DNA of 51,374 nucleotides from an uncultured bacterium (GCA_937863565.1 CALMGJ010000014.1:87817-139190); one strand, 5' to 3'. Counted from the first letter of the stretch, positions 40,476 to 49,592 are shown. Notes: generated by a model not told the origin, from the sequence alone. A program made the numbers and translations.

Positions 40476-41390
40476 ATGCCAAAAAACCTTCGGAGGATTT
40501 TTCTGTTTGGATTCATTACTATTCCGGCACTTACTTTTGCCAATAACGGCCCGTCTCCTCAATTGGCGGTCCTGGAGATCATGGTGATCCCTGTTATAGG
40601 TCTTTTCATGCTTATAGGCGGCACCTATCTTGTAAAACAGAAGAAGAAGAGAATGAACCTTCTTGGCGGGTTGGCCGTTATTCTGATGATCTTCTTTTCC
40701 GCTGCGCATAACGGCCTCGCTCTTCTTGTTGTGATCATCTTCTCGGTAATGGCGCTTTATAATGCGATCAGAATGCTGACATGGGGAATAATAGCGGCTT
40801 TCTCAAAAAAGAGACCGGAGCACCTTGAAAAGGCCTCGGGGATAAGGCTCGTCATCGCCGGCGCACTTCTTACTTATCTTGGCGTGATCTTTATTCTCGG
40901 TTCTCTCGCACTGGCCCGCTGGGACCCTTTCCGCAGCCATGCCCGATTGAGATCTCTCAAGGGGTTCGTCGAATTCCAAATAGCCTATTCCAAATATCCC
41001 GACAATATCGATGGCAGGTTCATGGATATAAACAAAAAGAATGCTGATGAACTGGCGGAGAAAGCGTTGATCCCGCCGGACAGCGGCCTGTTTCTAAGGA
41101 GGGACAGCACCGAGATAGTTTACAGTGAGGGATTCAAGGATTTCAAAGTAACGATGATACCGCAGAACCCTTTCCCGGTATTCCCTCTTAATCTGATATT
41201 CAAACAGAGCAGTTATTATGCAGATCAAACGGGCGTAATACGGAGAATCCTTGTCTCGGCTCCTAAAGCAGTATGCCCCCCGGACGCAGAGATCTTCTGG
41301 GAGATCACATCGGAACAGTTAGAATCGATGACCCATTTTATCGGCGGAAGGGCGTATGATATTTTCTATTCGACCGGGACCGTGAAGTAG
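40476..41390 (+). CDS. Multi-span membrane protein, hypothetical
   Basis: A 304-residue protein from ATG 40476, with GGGAG 9 nt upstream; an ATG at 40461 overlaps the previous stop. It has a signal-like N-terminus ending at TFANN, about four transmembrane segments (residues 35-55, 62-85, 85-105, 125-148), then a soluble domain of about 150 residues with no recognised fold. It directly precedes the potassium channel gene (1-nt gap), which suggests a functional link. Confidence 0.6.
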   Translation: MPKNLRRIFLFGFITIPALTFANNGPSPQLAVLEIMVIPVIGLFMLIGGTYLVKQKKKRMNLLGGLAVILMIFFSAAHNGLALLVVIIFSVMALYNAIRMLTWGIIAAFSKKRPEHLEKASGIRLVIAGALLTYLGVIFILGSLALARWDPFRSHARLRSLKGFVEFQIAYSKYPDNIDGRFMDINKKNADELAEKALIPPDSGLFLRRDSTEIVYSEGFKDFKVTMIPQNPFPVFPLNLIFKQSSYYADQTGVIRRILVSAPKAVCPPDAEIFWEITSEQLESMTHFIGGRAYDIFYSTGTVK

Positions 41391-41391
41391 T

Positions 41392-42372
41392 ATGGAAATA
41401 CGGAAGCGCGTTTTTTTCATCGTATTGATATTGTTCTTTATATTCGCCATAGGCGTTACAGGATACAGGATCATCGAAAAATGGAATTTTACAGATGCCT
41501 TTTTCATGACGGTGATAACACTGGCCACGGTCGGCTACGGGGAAACGCATCCCCTTTCCGAAACGGGACGGGTCTTCACCATATTCCTCATTATGGGCGG
41601 AATAGGTTTATTTTCATACAGCCTTGCCACTTTAGGCGCGATCATCGCGGAAGGCGAGATACTTAAACTAATCAGGAGAAGAAAGATGGAGAACAGGATA
41701 AAAGCCCTCAACGGGCATTACATCGTATGCGGCGCCGGCGACATCGGCATTCATGTCATCGAGGAACTTATTAAAACTAAAAGACAGTTCGTCGTGATCG
41801 ATCCTGAAGGAACGAATGTGATCAAATACAAGGACCGCATCGAGTTCTACATCCAGGGTGATCCGGCAGAGGATATCATTCTCGAGGAATCCGGCATTGA
41901 CAAAGCTGCAGGCATTTTCTGTGCTCTTCATAATGATAAGGATAATCTCTTTATCGTTCTGGCCGCAAGAAATCTCAATAAAGATATAAGGATCGTAACG
42001 GAATGCATCGAGGGCAGTTCCGTGAGTAAATTCTTCAAGGCCGGTGCCGACAATGTCATATCCACCAATCTGATCGGCGGTATGCGGATGGCTTCGGAAA
42101 TGCTGAGGCCGAATGTAACGGATTTCCTCGATATCATGCTAAGGGATAAAAGCAATGTGCGGGTCAATGAGATCCCTGTATTGAAAGACTCCCCTTTCAT
42201 CGGAAAGCCTGTTGACGAATTCAATAAGAATAATAAGGCATACATGACCACAGTAGCCCTGAAACGCGCTAAAGGCGATTATCTGTATCATTTTTCCGAC
42301 GATATCCTGCTCGAGGAAGGCGACACTCTTATCGTTATCGCCGACCCGGAAGTCCTGAAGAAGGTCAAATAA
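41392..42372 (+). CDS. Potassium channel with TrkA/RCK domains
   Basis: A 326-residue protein with two transmembrane helices around a pore loop carrying the selectivity filter TVGYG (46-50), followed by a Rossmann-type TrkA_N/RCK domain (YIVCGAGDIG, nucleotide-binding glycines) and a TrkA_C domain at the end. This is the MthK-like layout; the cytosolic domains gate the pore by binding NAD(H), nucleotides or Ca2+. It is the last gene of the cluster and faces the exonuclease gene across a repeat-filled gap. Confidence 0.92.
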   Translation: MEIRKRVFFIVLILFFIFAIGVTGYRIIEKWNFTDAFFMTVITLATVGYGETHPLSETGRVFTIFLIMGGIGLFSYSLATLGAIIAEGEILKLIRRRKMENRIKALNGHYIVCGAGDIGIHVIEELIKTKRQFVVIDPEGTNVIKYKDRIEFYIQGDPAEDIILEESGIDKAAGIFCALHNDKDNLFIVLAARNLNKDIRIVTECIEGSSVSKFFKAGADNVISTNLIGGMRMASEMLRPNVTDFLDIMLRDKSNVRVNEIPVLKDSPFIGKPVDEFNKNNKAYMTTVALKRAKGDYLYHFSDDILLEEGDTLIVIADPEVLKKVK

Positions 42373-42663
42373 AGCGAGACGCAGTGAACAACGAATAGTG
42401 AAAAGTGAACAGTGAAAAATGTGAAGAAGTTAAGAGTTGATAGTTAACAGTTAAAAGTTGATAATGGATAATTCAAGTCAAAAAAGATAACGGATCAACT
42501 CGTTAACTCGCGGGCGGTCCTCCGCCAACTCGTTAACCGCGTAATAGATAATACTTTCATATGCAACTCGCTAACTGAATAATAAAGCGAAGCGCAGCGA
42601 TAAATGGCATATTCGATCATTATGCAGTTAAAGGGTTAACGTGTTAACGGGTTAGATATTGTA
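42373..42663. repeat. Repeat-filled gap between convergent genes (degenerate heptamers)
   Basis: A 291-bp gap. From about 42385 to 42470 units of seven follow each other: AGTGAAC, AGTGAAA, AAGAGTT, GATAGTT, AACAGTT, AAAAGTT and similar. Further on AACTCGTTAAC and AACTCGCTAAC occur, with a hairpin (GGCGG-TCCT-CCGCC), and the end reads GGTTAACGTGTTAACGGGTTAG. No gene is seen. The same phrases recur in the 50.1-50.3 kb gap. Confidence 0.65.
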
Positions 42664-43428
42664 TTAAATATTGATCTCCATCGTCACCGGGCAGTGATCC
42701 GAGCCCAATATTTCGCTCAGTATTCTGCAGGAGATCACCTTATCTTTAAGATCGTTCGAAACAAAAAAATAATCTAAACGCCAGCCTATATTCCTTTCCC
42801 GTGCCCTTGTTTTATAATCCCACCAGGTATATTGCTCCGGCCTGTCGTCGAACAGCCTGAAAACATCTGAAAATCCCGCATCGATGAACCTGTCGATCCA
42901 TTCCCTTTCGATCTTCAGGAATCCGGAGACGTTCTCATTCTCCTTCGGGTGTGAAAGATCGATCTTCTTATGAGCGGTGTTCAGGTCCCCGCAGACGATG
43001 ACGGACCTTCCGTTCCTTAGATCGGCCCGGCACTTCTTTAGGAAGGTTTCATAATAATCCATCTTAAACTTCAACCTTTCACCATCTCTTGAGCCGTTCG
43101 GAAAATAGATATTATAGAGGATAATGCCTCCGTTCAATTCGACGGAGATCAGCCTCCCCTCTTTGTCAAGGCCGTCTTTTCCCAAAGCATAATGGACCGC
43201 CTTGTGCGGACATCTCACGAAGGAGCAGACGCCGCTGTAACCCTTCTTTTCGGGTTCGGCAACATAGAGGGCGTAATCCGTTTCCTTCAGTTCGGCAGGG
43301 AATGATCCATAAGAAGCCTTTACTTCCTGGAAACAGAGGATATCGTATGCGCTCTTGAAAAGTGGTTCCAGAACGCCTTTTTTATGTATTGCCCTTATAC
43401 CGTTGACATTCCACACAAGGATCTTCAT
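42664..43428 (-). CDS. xth: Exodeoxyribonuclease III
   Basis: A 254-residue protein of the ExoIII/APE1 family. Active-site residues are visible: Asn7 (WNVNGIR), Glu35 (CFQEVKAS), the GDLNTAH segment, and the terminal GSDHCPV. It cuts at abasic sites and degrades 3' ends in base-excision repair. Length is normal. The start follows the stop of the upstream membrane-protein gene directly (TAAATG). Confidence 0.93.
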   Translation of the reverse strand: MKILVWNVNGIRAIHKKGVLEPLFKSAYDILCFQEVKASYGSFPAELKETDYALYVAEPEKKGYSGVCSFVRCPHKAVHYALGKDGLDKEGRLISVELNGGIILYNIYFPNGSRDGERLKFKMDYYETFLKKCRADLRNGRSVIVCGDLNTAHKKIDLSHPKENENVSGFLKIEREWIDRFIDAGFSDVFRLFDDRPEQYTWWDYKTRARERNIGWRLDYFFVSNDLKDKVISCRILSEILGSDHCPVTMEINI

Positions 43429-44016
43429 TTATTTCTGCCTCTTCCAGATGAGAGCATACACTGCTCCTGCCGCTATTCCTGCCATATTACCGCGGAAATC
43501 ATTGAAAAAATCGGTCATAAGATTCTCATATGCGTTCGTAGCCCCGATATCGCCGGGTCCGAGCCGGAAGAAGCCTTCTCCCGTCCCGAACATGGCATAT
43601 CCCGCATATTCGATGAGTTCATTTAAAAGTCCGAATCCGAGCGTTATCAGCAAGGCGATGAAAATCCGCTCCAATATACGGGAGGGGAATTTACCGGTGT
43701 AATTGAAGGCGGCTATGCCGATGACAAGGGCGGATGTGAAATGGACATATGTATCGTATTCAAGCCCGAGAAAAGACATTTTGAAGAAACCGAAGGCGCC
43801 TAATGAATGAAGAAGCGGAAGGAAACAGATCATCGCGAAGATAAAGGGAGTGAGGTTGAAGATCCTTCTCAGATAATAGAGCGCCGTTATCACTGCGGAA
43901 AAGAACACTGCGTCCGCGGCCCATACCGGGCGGCCTGCTATAACGGCATAAGCGGATATACAGGTCTGAATAGATAAGAATGTCAGAAGTAATGCAAAAA
44001 AGGGATTCTTTTTAAT
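43429..44016 (-). CDS. VanZ/DUF2238-like membrane protein, unusual start
   Basis: About six transmembrane segments, with YDTYVHFTSALVIG, NELIEYAGYAM and TDFFNDFRGNMAG, the order of acidic and aromatic residues seen in DUF2238 (YjdF-like) membrane proteins. An ordinary start (GTG 43908) gives 159 residues and loses the first membrane span. The frame stays open upstream to a stop just before ATT 44016, and the added residues (KKNPFFALLLTF) form a natural membrane start. ATT may be the start codon, giving 195 residues. The function of the family is unknown. Confidence 0.65.
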   Translation of the reverse strand: MKKNPFFALLLTFLSIQTCISAYAVIAGRPVWAADAVFFSAVITALYYLRRIFNLTPFIFAMICFLPLLHSLGAFGFFKMSFLGLEYDTYVHFTSALVIGIAAFNYTGKFPSRILERIFIALLITLGFGLLNELIEYAGYAMFGTGEGFFRLGPGDIGATNAYENLMTDFFNDFRGNMAGIAAGAVYALIWKRQK

Positions 44017-44030
44017 AGTCCGCTAAACTA

Positions 44031-44717
44031 TTAATACCCGAAATTGAGCGCAATACCCGGTTGGAAAAGGTACCCTTCATCCGTTGAAGTATTGATATCA
44101 TTTAGATTGAAAGCGATCTTGTAGAAGCTCACTTCCGGCCTTAATGACAATTTTCCGAAATTCAGGCTGATGCCGATGAAACCGCCGTAGTAGTGTTCGG
44201 GGAATATCCCGTCGGAATCACTGCTTTCATCGAAATCGATATTATAATGCGTGTACATGTATTTCGGACCGAAGTATATCGTGATCCATTTTGCGGGGGT
44301 GAAATCAAGGATAGCGTTCACATAAACTCCCCATCCGCTCGTGAATATCAAACTCGTATACACGGCGCCGGCATTTATCGCGGCCCTGAACATCGATTCT
44401 CTGGGAAGCATTCTCCACTTGAAATCTAAGGCAAGGTTGGAGGAATAGAGTTTGAAACCGATGTCCATATTGTCAGCGATGCCGTATCTGAAGAACAGCT
44501 CAAGCATCTGGAATCCGCCGAGGAAACTGTTGGCGACATCTTCAGCGGTCGAGTCGGTATCCGAAGAAGTATCCATCTGAAGCGTTGAAAAACCCACGCC
44601 GCCGCTGAATTTCCCCTCCGGGACCGTATCGGCCGTCTGATAGGTCGACATCGAATAGCAGCCGCCGAATATCACTATAGCCAGAACGGCAATAAGAGAG
44701 ACAAGTTTTCTTTTCAT
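44031..44717 (-). CDS. Outer-membrane beta-barrel lipoprotein
   Basis: A 228-residue protein with a signal peptide ending in lipobox FGGC (Cys20). The mature part alternates hydrophobic residues (FKLYSSNLALDFKWRM and similar strands) as in an eight-strand barrel and ends in an aromatic residue (FGY), the outer-membrane insertion signal. GGAGG lies 9 nt before the ATG. No specific family is recognised. It supports a diderm host. Confidence 0.75.
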   Translation of the reverse strand: MKRKLVSLIAVLAIVIFGGCYSMSTYQTADTVPEGKFSGGVGFSTLQMDTSSDTDSTAEDVANSFLGGFQMLELFFRYGIADNMDIGFKLYSSNLALDFKWRMLPRESMFRAAINAGAVYTSLIFTSGWGVYVNAILDFTPAKWITIYFGPKYMYTHYNIDFDESSDSDGIFPEHYYGGFIGISLNFGKLSLRPEVSFYKIAFNLNDINTSTDEGYLFQPGIALNFGY

Positions 44718-44738
44718 TCCAAAACCTCCATTAATTAT

Positions 44739-44767
44739 ATTTTAGGACAATCTTCGGAAAAAGTCAA
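44739..44767 (-). promoter_or_regulatory. Sigma-70 promoter of the barrel lipoprotein
   Basis: TTGACT (44762-44767), a 17-bp spacer and TAAAAT (44739-44744) on the minus strand, 21 nt before the ATG. Confidence 0.7.
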
Positions 44768-44820
44768 TAATATATGGGAAAAATAGACCCGCGGGAGCGG
44801 AGAAATACGCATTTACTCTT

Positions 44821-45564
44821 TCAAATGCCGCCGTCCAGAAGCGTGTCAGGCAGTTCATTATCCCGCGCAAGCCGTAATGCGCCGTTCTTCATTTCTATAT
44901 ATGAGAAGTTGACGATCCAATCGCCGGAGTTCATATAGGTCATCCCGTCCTTTTCGGTGAACACCGGAAAATGAGAATGTCCGAGTATCACGCCGTCATA
45001 TCCGTAATGCCGGGCGAGCCGGAACGAGTTCTTTTCAAGAAAGGCCACCTCCTCCTTGCTGTGAACCGTGAATCTATCCGTTCTCGAGATCCTTTGAACA
45101 TATCTTAGAAAAAAAACCGGCGGGACGATGAGGGACAGGCCGTACATGAAACTTCTTTGTGTAAGGGCTTTAAGAGCGATATAGCCGATATCCACCGGAT
45201 TGAAGCCGTCCCCGTGATGGAAAAAATACTTCTTCCCGTGATACATCGCACCCATTCCTCTTTCATGATAGATATAGCCCTCGTCAATCAGTATCTTCCT
45301 GCCCCAGAAATCATGATTGCCCGGAATGAAATGCTTTTCCGGAGCGAATCCGCCCAATGCGGACAACAGTTCTTTATTGATCCCGTATCGCTTCTCGAGA
45401 GGTGTATAGAGAAGGTCGAAAATGTCTCCGAGAAGGATCGCGCAGTCGTATACTCCGCTTCTTTCACGGAGGAATTCCAGGAATTTCCTGCTGCCACTGC
45501 GGTTCTTCATCCCGTAATGAACATCACTTATGATAATAACGCTTTTGCCGGTCAGATCCGTCAT
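44821..45564 (-). CDS. LpxH-like metallophosphoesterase
   Basis: A 247-residue calcineurin-type phosphoesterase with all metal-binding motifs: Asp14 and His16 (SDVHYG), GDIFD, GNHDFW, the HHGD motif, and GHSHFP. The order matches UDP-2,3-diacylglucosamine hydrolases, which make lipid X in lipid A synthesis. The family also holds unrelated phosphoesterases, so the substrate is inferred. It is the last gene of an operon with RarA and the thioredoxin fusion (ATGA overlap). Confidence 0.8.
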   Translation of the reverse strand: MTDLTGKSVIIISDVHYGMKNRSGSRKFLEFLRERSGVYDCAILLGDIFDLLYTPLEKRYGINKELLSALGGFAPEKHFIPGNHDFWGRKILIDEGYIYHERGMGAMYHGKKYFFHHGDGFNPVDIGYIALKALTQRSFMYGLSLIVPPVFFLRYVQRISRTDRFTVHSKEEVAFLEKNSFRLARHYGYDGVILGHSHFPVFTEKDGMTYMNSGDWIVNFSYIEMKNGALRLARDNELPDTLLDGGI

Positions 45565-47066
45565 AAGGTCAAGACAACAAGAAGAATGCCGAGAAGAAGG
45601 AAAAAGATCGCGGTTGCAAGTTTAACGCCCGCGCCGGCCTTCTGATAGAAGGCATTGAGTTTTTCCGAGGAAAGGCCGAAATAAGCAAGAATGAAAACGA
45701 TGATGAGGGGTATGATGAAAAAAAGATTGTAAAGCAGGAGATACATCATCGCCTTTAAGCGGAATTCAGGCACTTTCATGACGAATGTTATAGTGGGGAG
45801 GTAGACCTGTCCCGTGCATGCAAATTCCACGAACGATATCAAAATGCCCGTTATGAAAGCAGAGACCCAGATATTTTTCGCTTCACGCCCGCGACGGATG
45901 ATCGAGTGAGCCATTTTCTTGAGATAGTCAGGCAACTGCAGCACGGCCTCTCTCGATCTCCCCTGTTTGAATTTTATATAATCGAAAAAGGACAGGCCGG
46001 CAAAGATAAATACGACGGCAGCCATCGCGATATAGATGATCTTCGAGATGAGCGTGAACACGCCGAGTTTGTTGAAAACGAAGACGAGCCCGACACCGAT
46101 AGCAAAATATGCTATGAAGATCGCCGCACAGAAAGCGATCCCGGTCATCAGGATCTCTCTTTTAGTCCTTTTGATGAGCGTTAAAAAAGAAATGAAAAAA
46201 AGGATCGTAGTGAAAGCGCAGGGATTGATGCCGTCAATAAGACCTGCGGCAACAATGGCAAAAACATTGAAGTGCCTGAAGCGCTCAATGATCTTCTGCT
46301 TCCCTTCCTCCGAATTATCGAGTTCGCGCCAAAAAGGAGGTGCGCTTTTGTATTTCCCGAGAAGTTCTTCGATCCTCTCTTTATCCATCTCATCCGGCAT
46401 GAGAATATTATCCCCTATGACAAGTTTCGGAAAGGATGCCCTTTTTTCTTCGGGAACATTGAATCTCTCCTCGAGCATTTCGAGAAGTCCCGCGTGATCG
46501 GGAAGCCGGTATTCGTCAAGCGTGAACCCGTATCTTTTCTTCAAGATCGCGATCATCTTGTGCGCTTTGCTGCATTCCTTGCATCCCTCTGAATAGAAAT
46601 ATGCAGCATGAACGCGTTTAAGATCTTTTAAAGCCTTAACTTTATCATCTATCTTCGATTTATCCCAGACGGGTTCATTAAAAACGGTCGCACGGGCGAT
46701 TATTCCGGAAATGGCCTCATTGTCTTTCTCCGTTGTTCCTGCAAGGAATGCAAAGAACTCCTCTGTATTGCCTTCTTCGCCCCAGAATAACCTGTTTCCG
46801 GCGATGAATTCCGGAAAATCCTCTCCTTTTCTGCCAATGGATTTTTCGCATAGAAGAAGCGCATCAAAATTCTCCGATACGGAGATCTCGTAGTATTCCG
46901 GAGTGAATCCGGTATCTGAGATCCTCTGCCGCCAGGCCGTATCGTTCAGGATCCTCGAGCAATGCTCACAGTCATAAGAGTAGAATACATGCAGGACCTT
47001 CGCGTTTTCCGCAGTCGCTGCCGCAAGAGCAAACAAAGTGCAAAGAACGCTAATTACCCTTCTCAT
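45561..47066 (-). CDS. Double-thioredoxin/CcdA-like membrane fusion
   Basis: A 501-residue protein from ATG 47066 (AAGGA 8 nt upstream); a longer frame overlaps rarA. It has a signal peptide (1-19), a thioredoxin-like domain with C33-x2-C36, a second with C162-x2-C165, then from about residue 266 six membrane helices with NPCAF (Cys283) and ACTGQVYLP, the cysteine pair of CcdA/DsbD. It likely passes reducing power across the inner membrane to periplasmic thiols. DsbD has its domains in another order, so this is a distinct arrangement. The start overlaps rarA and the stop overlaps the lpxH-like gene. Confidence 0.82.
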   Translation of the reverse strand: MRRVISVLCTLFALAAATAENAKVLHVFYSYDCEHCSRILNDTAWRQRISDTGFTPEYYEISVSENFDALLLCEKSIGRKGEDFPEFIAGNRLFWGEEGNTEEFFAFLAGTTEKDNEAISGIIARATVFNEPVWDKSKIDDKVKALKDLKRVHAAYFYSEGCKECSKAHKMIAILKKRYGFTLDEYRLPDHAGLLEMLEERFNVPEEKRASFPKLVIGDNILMPDEMDKERIEELLGKYKSAPPFWRELDNSEEGKQKIIERFRHFNVFAIVAAGLIDGINPCAFTTILFFISFLTLIKRTKREILMTGIAFCAAIFIAYFAIGVGLVFVFNKLGVFTLISKIIYIAMAAVVFIFAGLSFFDYIKFKQGRSREAVLQLPDYLKKMAHSIIRRGREAKNIWVSAFITGILISFVEFACTGQVYLPTITFVMKVPEFRLKAMMYLLLYNLFFIIPLIIVFILAYFGLSSEKLNAFYQKAGAGVKLATAIFFLLLGILLVVLTL

Positions 47067-48345
47067 TTCGTATATCCTTTTTAACTTTTTTAATGAATTC
47101 GAGGCGCTTTTTGAGCTTTTCCTCGTAACCTCTTTCATTCGGAAAATAGAACACCGTATCTTTGAGCGCTTCCGGCAGATAATCCTGTGCATTCACGGCG
47201 AACGGGAACTCGTGTGAATATTCGTAATCCTTTCCGTAACCGAGGTCTTTCATCAGTTCCGTGGGAGCATTTCTGATCACGAACGGTACTTCGAGGTACC
47301 CGGTCTCCGATATCGCTTTTTTCAGTTTCATCTCCGCTTTGTAAACAGTATTGCTCTTCGGCGCAAGAGCAAGATAGACGACGAGCTCCAGAATAGCAAG
47401 TTCTCCTTCCGGGGTGCCCAGGAAATCATAAGTACTCTTCACTGATACGGCGAGGTTCAAGGCATTGGGATCGGCAAGCCCCACATCCTCGCAGGCGAAC
47501 CTGATCAGTCGCCTTACAAGAAATCTCGGATCCTCGCCTGACTGGAGCATCCTTTCCGCCCAGTAGAGCGCGGCATCAGGATCAGAACCACGGAGCGATT
47601 TATGAAGCGCTGAGATCTGATTGTAGTGTTCTTCTCCTCTTTTATCGTACCTGAACGTAGTGACCTTGATCAGTTCCTCTATATCCTCTTTCCCGAGATT
47701 ACCTGAAGAAGAAGTGATCACCGAATGTTCAAGGATGTTCAAAGCGATCCTGGCATCCATCCCTGCCGCAGAAATGATCGTTTCAACGGCATCCAAAGAG
47801 ACCTCGATATTCTTTCCGCTCCATTCCCCCATCCTTCCTATCGCTTTTTTCAATATCTCTTCCAGATGAGGCCTTTCAAGAGGATAAAGAACGAAGACAT
47901 TTAAGCGGGAGAGGAGCGCGGAATTGATATGGAAGGAAGGATTCTCCGTTGTAGCTGCGATCAATGTGAGCGTGGCGTCCTCTACATAAGGGAGGAGGAA
48001 ATCCTGCTGGGTTTTATTGAAATGGTGTATCTCATCGACAAAAACGATGCTTTTCTTATTCTTATTAAAAAGCCCCCTTGTCTCCTCCACGATCTTCTTG
48101 AGGTCGGGAATGCCCGAGGAAACAGCGGAGAAATGGTAGAACATCACATTGGTCATCTTGGAGATGATACGGGCGATCGTGGTCTTTCCGCATCCCGGAG
48201 GGCCCCAAAGAACGAAGGAGGATATATCCCCCGCATCTATCATTTTCCTGAAGGGAGAATCGGGCCTGGTTAAGTGTTCCTGCCCTATGAGGTCCTCGAA
48301 GTTCTGCGGCCTTAGCCTTTCGGGAAGAGGAGCTTTTGTATTCAT
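47050..48345 (-). CDS. rarA: Replication-associated recombination protein A (RarA/MgsA)
   Basis: A 431-residue clamp-loader-type AAA+ ATPase. Walker A GPPGCGKTT is at 48-56 and Walker B VDEIHH at 102-107. The sensor I stretch TLIAATTENPSF, the arginine finger region (SALLSRLNVF) and the C-terminal tetramerisation domain with NLAVS... and ALA..SN complete the family. It acts at stalled replication forks. Length is normal. First gene of its operon. The -10 box is 5 nt before the ATG. Confidence 0.93.
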   Translation of the reverse strand: MNTKAPLPERLRPQNFEDLIGQEHLTRPDSPFRKMIDAGDISSFVLWGPPGCGKTTIARIISKMTNVMFYHFSAVSSGIPDLKKIVEETRGLFNKNKKSIVFVDEIHHFNKTQQDFLLPYVEDATLTLIAATTENPSFHINSALLSRLNVFVLYPLERPHLEEILKKAIGRMGEWSGKNIEVSLDAVETIISAAGMDARIALNILEHSVITSSSGNLGKEDIEELIKVTTFRYDKRGEEHYNQISALHKSLRGSDPDAALYWAERMLQSGEDPRFLVRRLIRFACEDVGLADPNALNLAVSVKSTYDFLGTPEGELAILELVVYLALAPKSNTVYKAEMKLKKAISETGYLEVPFVIRNAPTELMKDLGYGKDYEYSHEFPFAVNAQDYLPEALKDTVFYFPNERGYEEKLKKRLEFIKKVKKDIRNEKGN

Positions 48346-48350
48346 TTTTA

Positions 48351-48379
48351 ATTATATAAAATTCCGGGATTTTTTTCAA
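48351..48379 (-). promoter_or_regulatory. Sigma-70 promoter of rarA (leaderless type)
   Basis: TTGAAA (48374-48379), a 17-bp spacer and TATAAT (48351-48356) on the minus strand. Only 5 nt (48346-48350) separate the -10 box from ATG 48345, and no Shine-Dalgarno exists. Confidence 0.75.
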
Positions 48380-48388
48380 AAATTGGGA

Positions 48389-49558
48389 TCATTTCCGCGC
48401 TTCGCCCAGAAGCCTGCGGGACTCCTTCTTGAGGACATCGTCTTTCAGTTGCTCGGCCAGTTCTGAGGCCTTTTCCAATGAAGCCGCGGCATCCGGCTTC
48501 TTGCCCAGAAGTAGTTCCGCCTCTCCCTTGTACCTGAAGGCCTGGCATACTCCCATTTTATATTTCATATTGCCGAATGCTTCAATGGCCTTCTCTAAAA
48601 ACGGTATCGCCTCAGGATATTCCTTTAAGCGGATCCTGATCTTACCAAAATAGAGATTTGAGAATCCGATACCCTTCGGATCGCCGGTTCTCCGGCATAT
48701 CTTCTCATATTCGGAAAAAAGAGGCGCTGCTTTTTCGTATTTCCTGTATTCATAATAAAGAAGGGCAAGATTGACGCAGACGAGCGCGCTCCCGTGATCA
48801 TCGGCCAGTTTTGTGAACATCTCAGAAGCCCGGTTGAAAAGTCCCTTTGCCTTATTGTACTTCTTCCTGTTCTTGTAAAGGATCGCACAATTCAGATATG
48901 AAAGGGCTTTGCCGTAAACATACCCTATAGAATCGGAAAGCCGGAGCTGCTCCTCGGAATAATAGAGGGAGCGGTCGTAATCCCTGAGACGGTTATAGAT
49001 GATGCCGATATTCCCGAGTGCGACAGCAGAGTGGATCTTATTGCCCGCCCGCCGGCTTATCTTCAGGAATTGCCCGTAATATTCGAGGGCTCTCTGATAT
49101 TCCCCCAGATTCATATAGATGCTTCCAAGACAATTGCATATCTGTCCCCGGATAGTGTATCTGTTTCTGCCTCTCAATGATCTTGAGAACTCGATAGCGG
49201 CCATACCCTGCTTAAGTGCATTGTCCATATTGCCCATAGCATAGAGTACCCATGTTTTAGTTGCGCCGATGGCACATTTTTCGAATACTGCGGTTTGGGA
49301 GTTCTCTTTTATCATCGCTTCCGCCTTCTCTACGCATTCGAGAGCGAGCCGGTTATGTCCTCTGAGTTTATGGATATCCGCGTATTTACGCAGGGCGATA
49401 GCTCTTTGAAGGCGGGGCAAGGACATATTTTCATATACGCTATTATAATCTGCACCGGCTTCCTCATATTTCCCGAGATTCAGGAAAACATCACCCCTTG
49501 ACAGAAGAGCGTAGTGCATCAGATCACGCAGGTCTTTCTTGTCCGATCTCACTTTCAT
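48389..49558 (-). CDS. Tetratricopeptide-repeat protein
   Basis: A 389-residue all-helical protein of about nine TPR units (LNLGKYEEAGADYNSVYE, LGNIGIIYNRLRDYDRSLYY and others). It resembles the TPR protein at 36007-37407 and the two are probably paralogues. No other domain is present. The -10 box is 5 nt before the ATG and no ribosome site is seen. Confidence 0.85.
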   Translation of the reverse strand: MKVRSDKKDLRDLMHYALLSRGDVFLNLGKYEEAGADYNSVYENMSLPRLQRAIALRKYADIHKLRGHNRLALECVEKAEAMIKENSQTAVFEKCAIGATKTWVLYAMGNMDNALKQGMAAIEFSRSLRGRNRYTIRGQICNCLGSIYMNLGEYQRALEYYGQFLKISRRAGNKIHSAVALGNIGIIYNRLRDYDRSLYYSEEQLRLSDSIGYVYGKALSYLNCAILYKNRKKYNKAKGLFNRASEMFTKLADDHGSALVCVNLALLYYEYRKYEKAAPLFSEYEKICRRTGDPKGIGFSNLYFGKIRIRLKEYPEAIPFLEKAIEAFGNMKYKMGVCQAFRYKGEAELLLGKKPDAAASLEKASELAEQLKDDVLKKESRRLLGEARK

Positions 49559-49563
49559 ATGAT

Positions 49564-49592
49564 ATTATACTTTTTCATACGATATAACGCAA
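49564..49592 (-). promoter_or_regulatory. Sigma-70 promoter of the second TPR gene (leaderless type)
   Basis: TTGCGT (49587-49592), a 17-bp spacer and TATAAT (49564-49569) on the minus strand, 5 nt before ATG 49558. Confidence 0.65.

Noticed and set aside
43355-43702. Plus-strand frames over the exonuclease and membrane-protein genes
   Set aside because: They are antisense to recognised genes and encode no recognisable domain.
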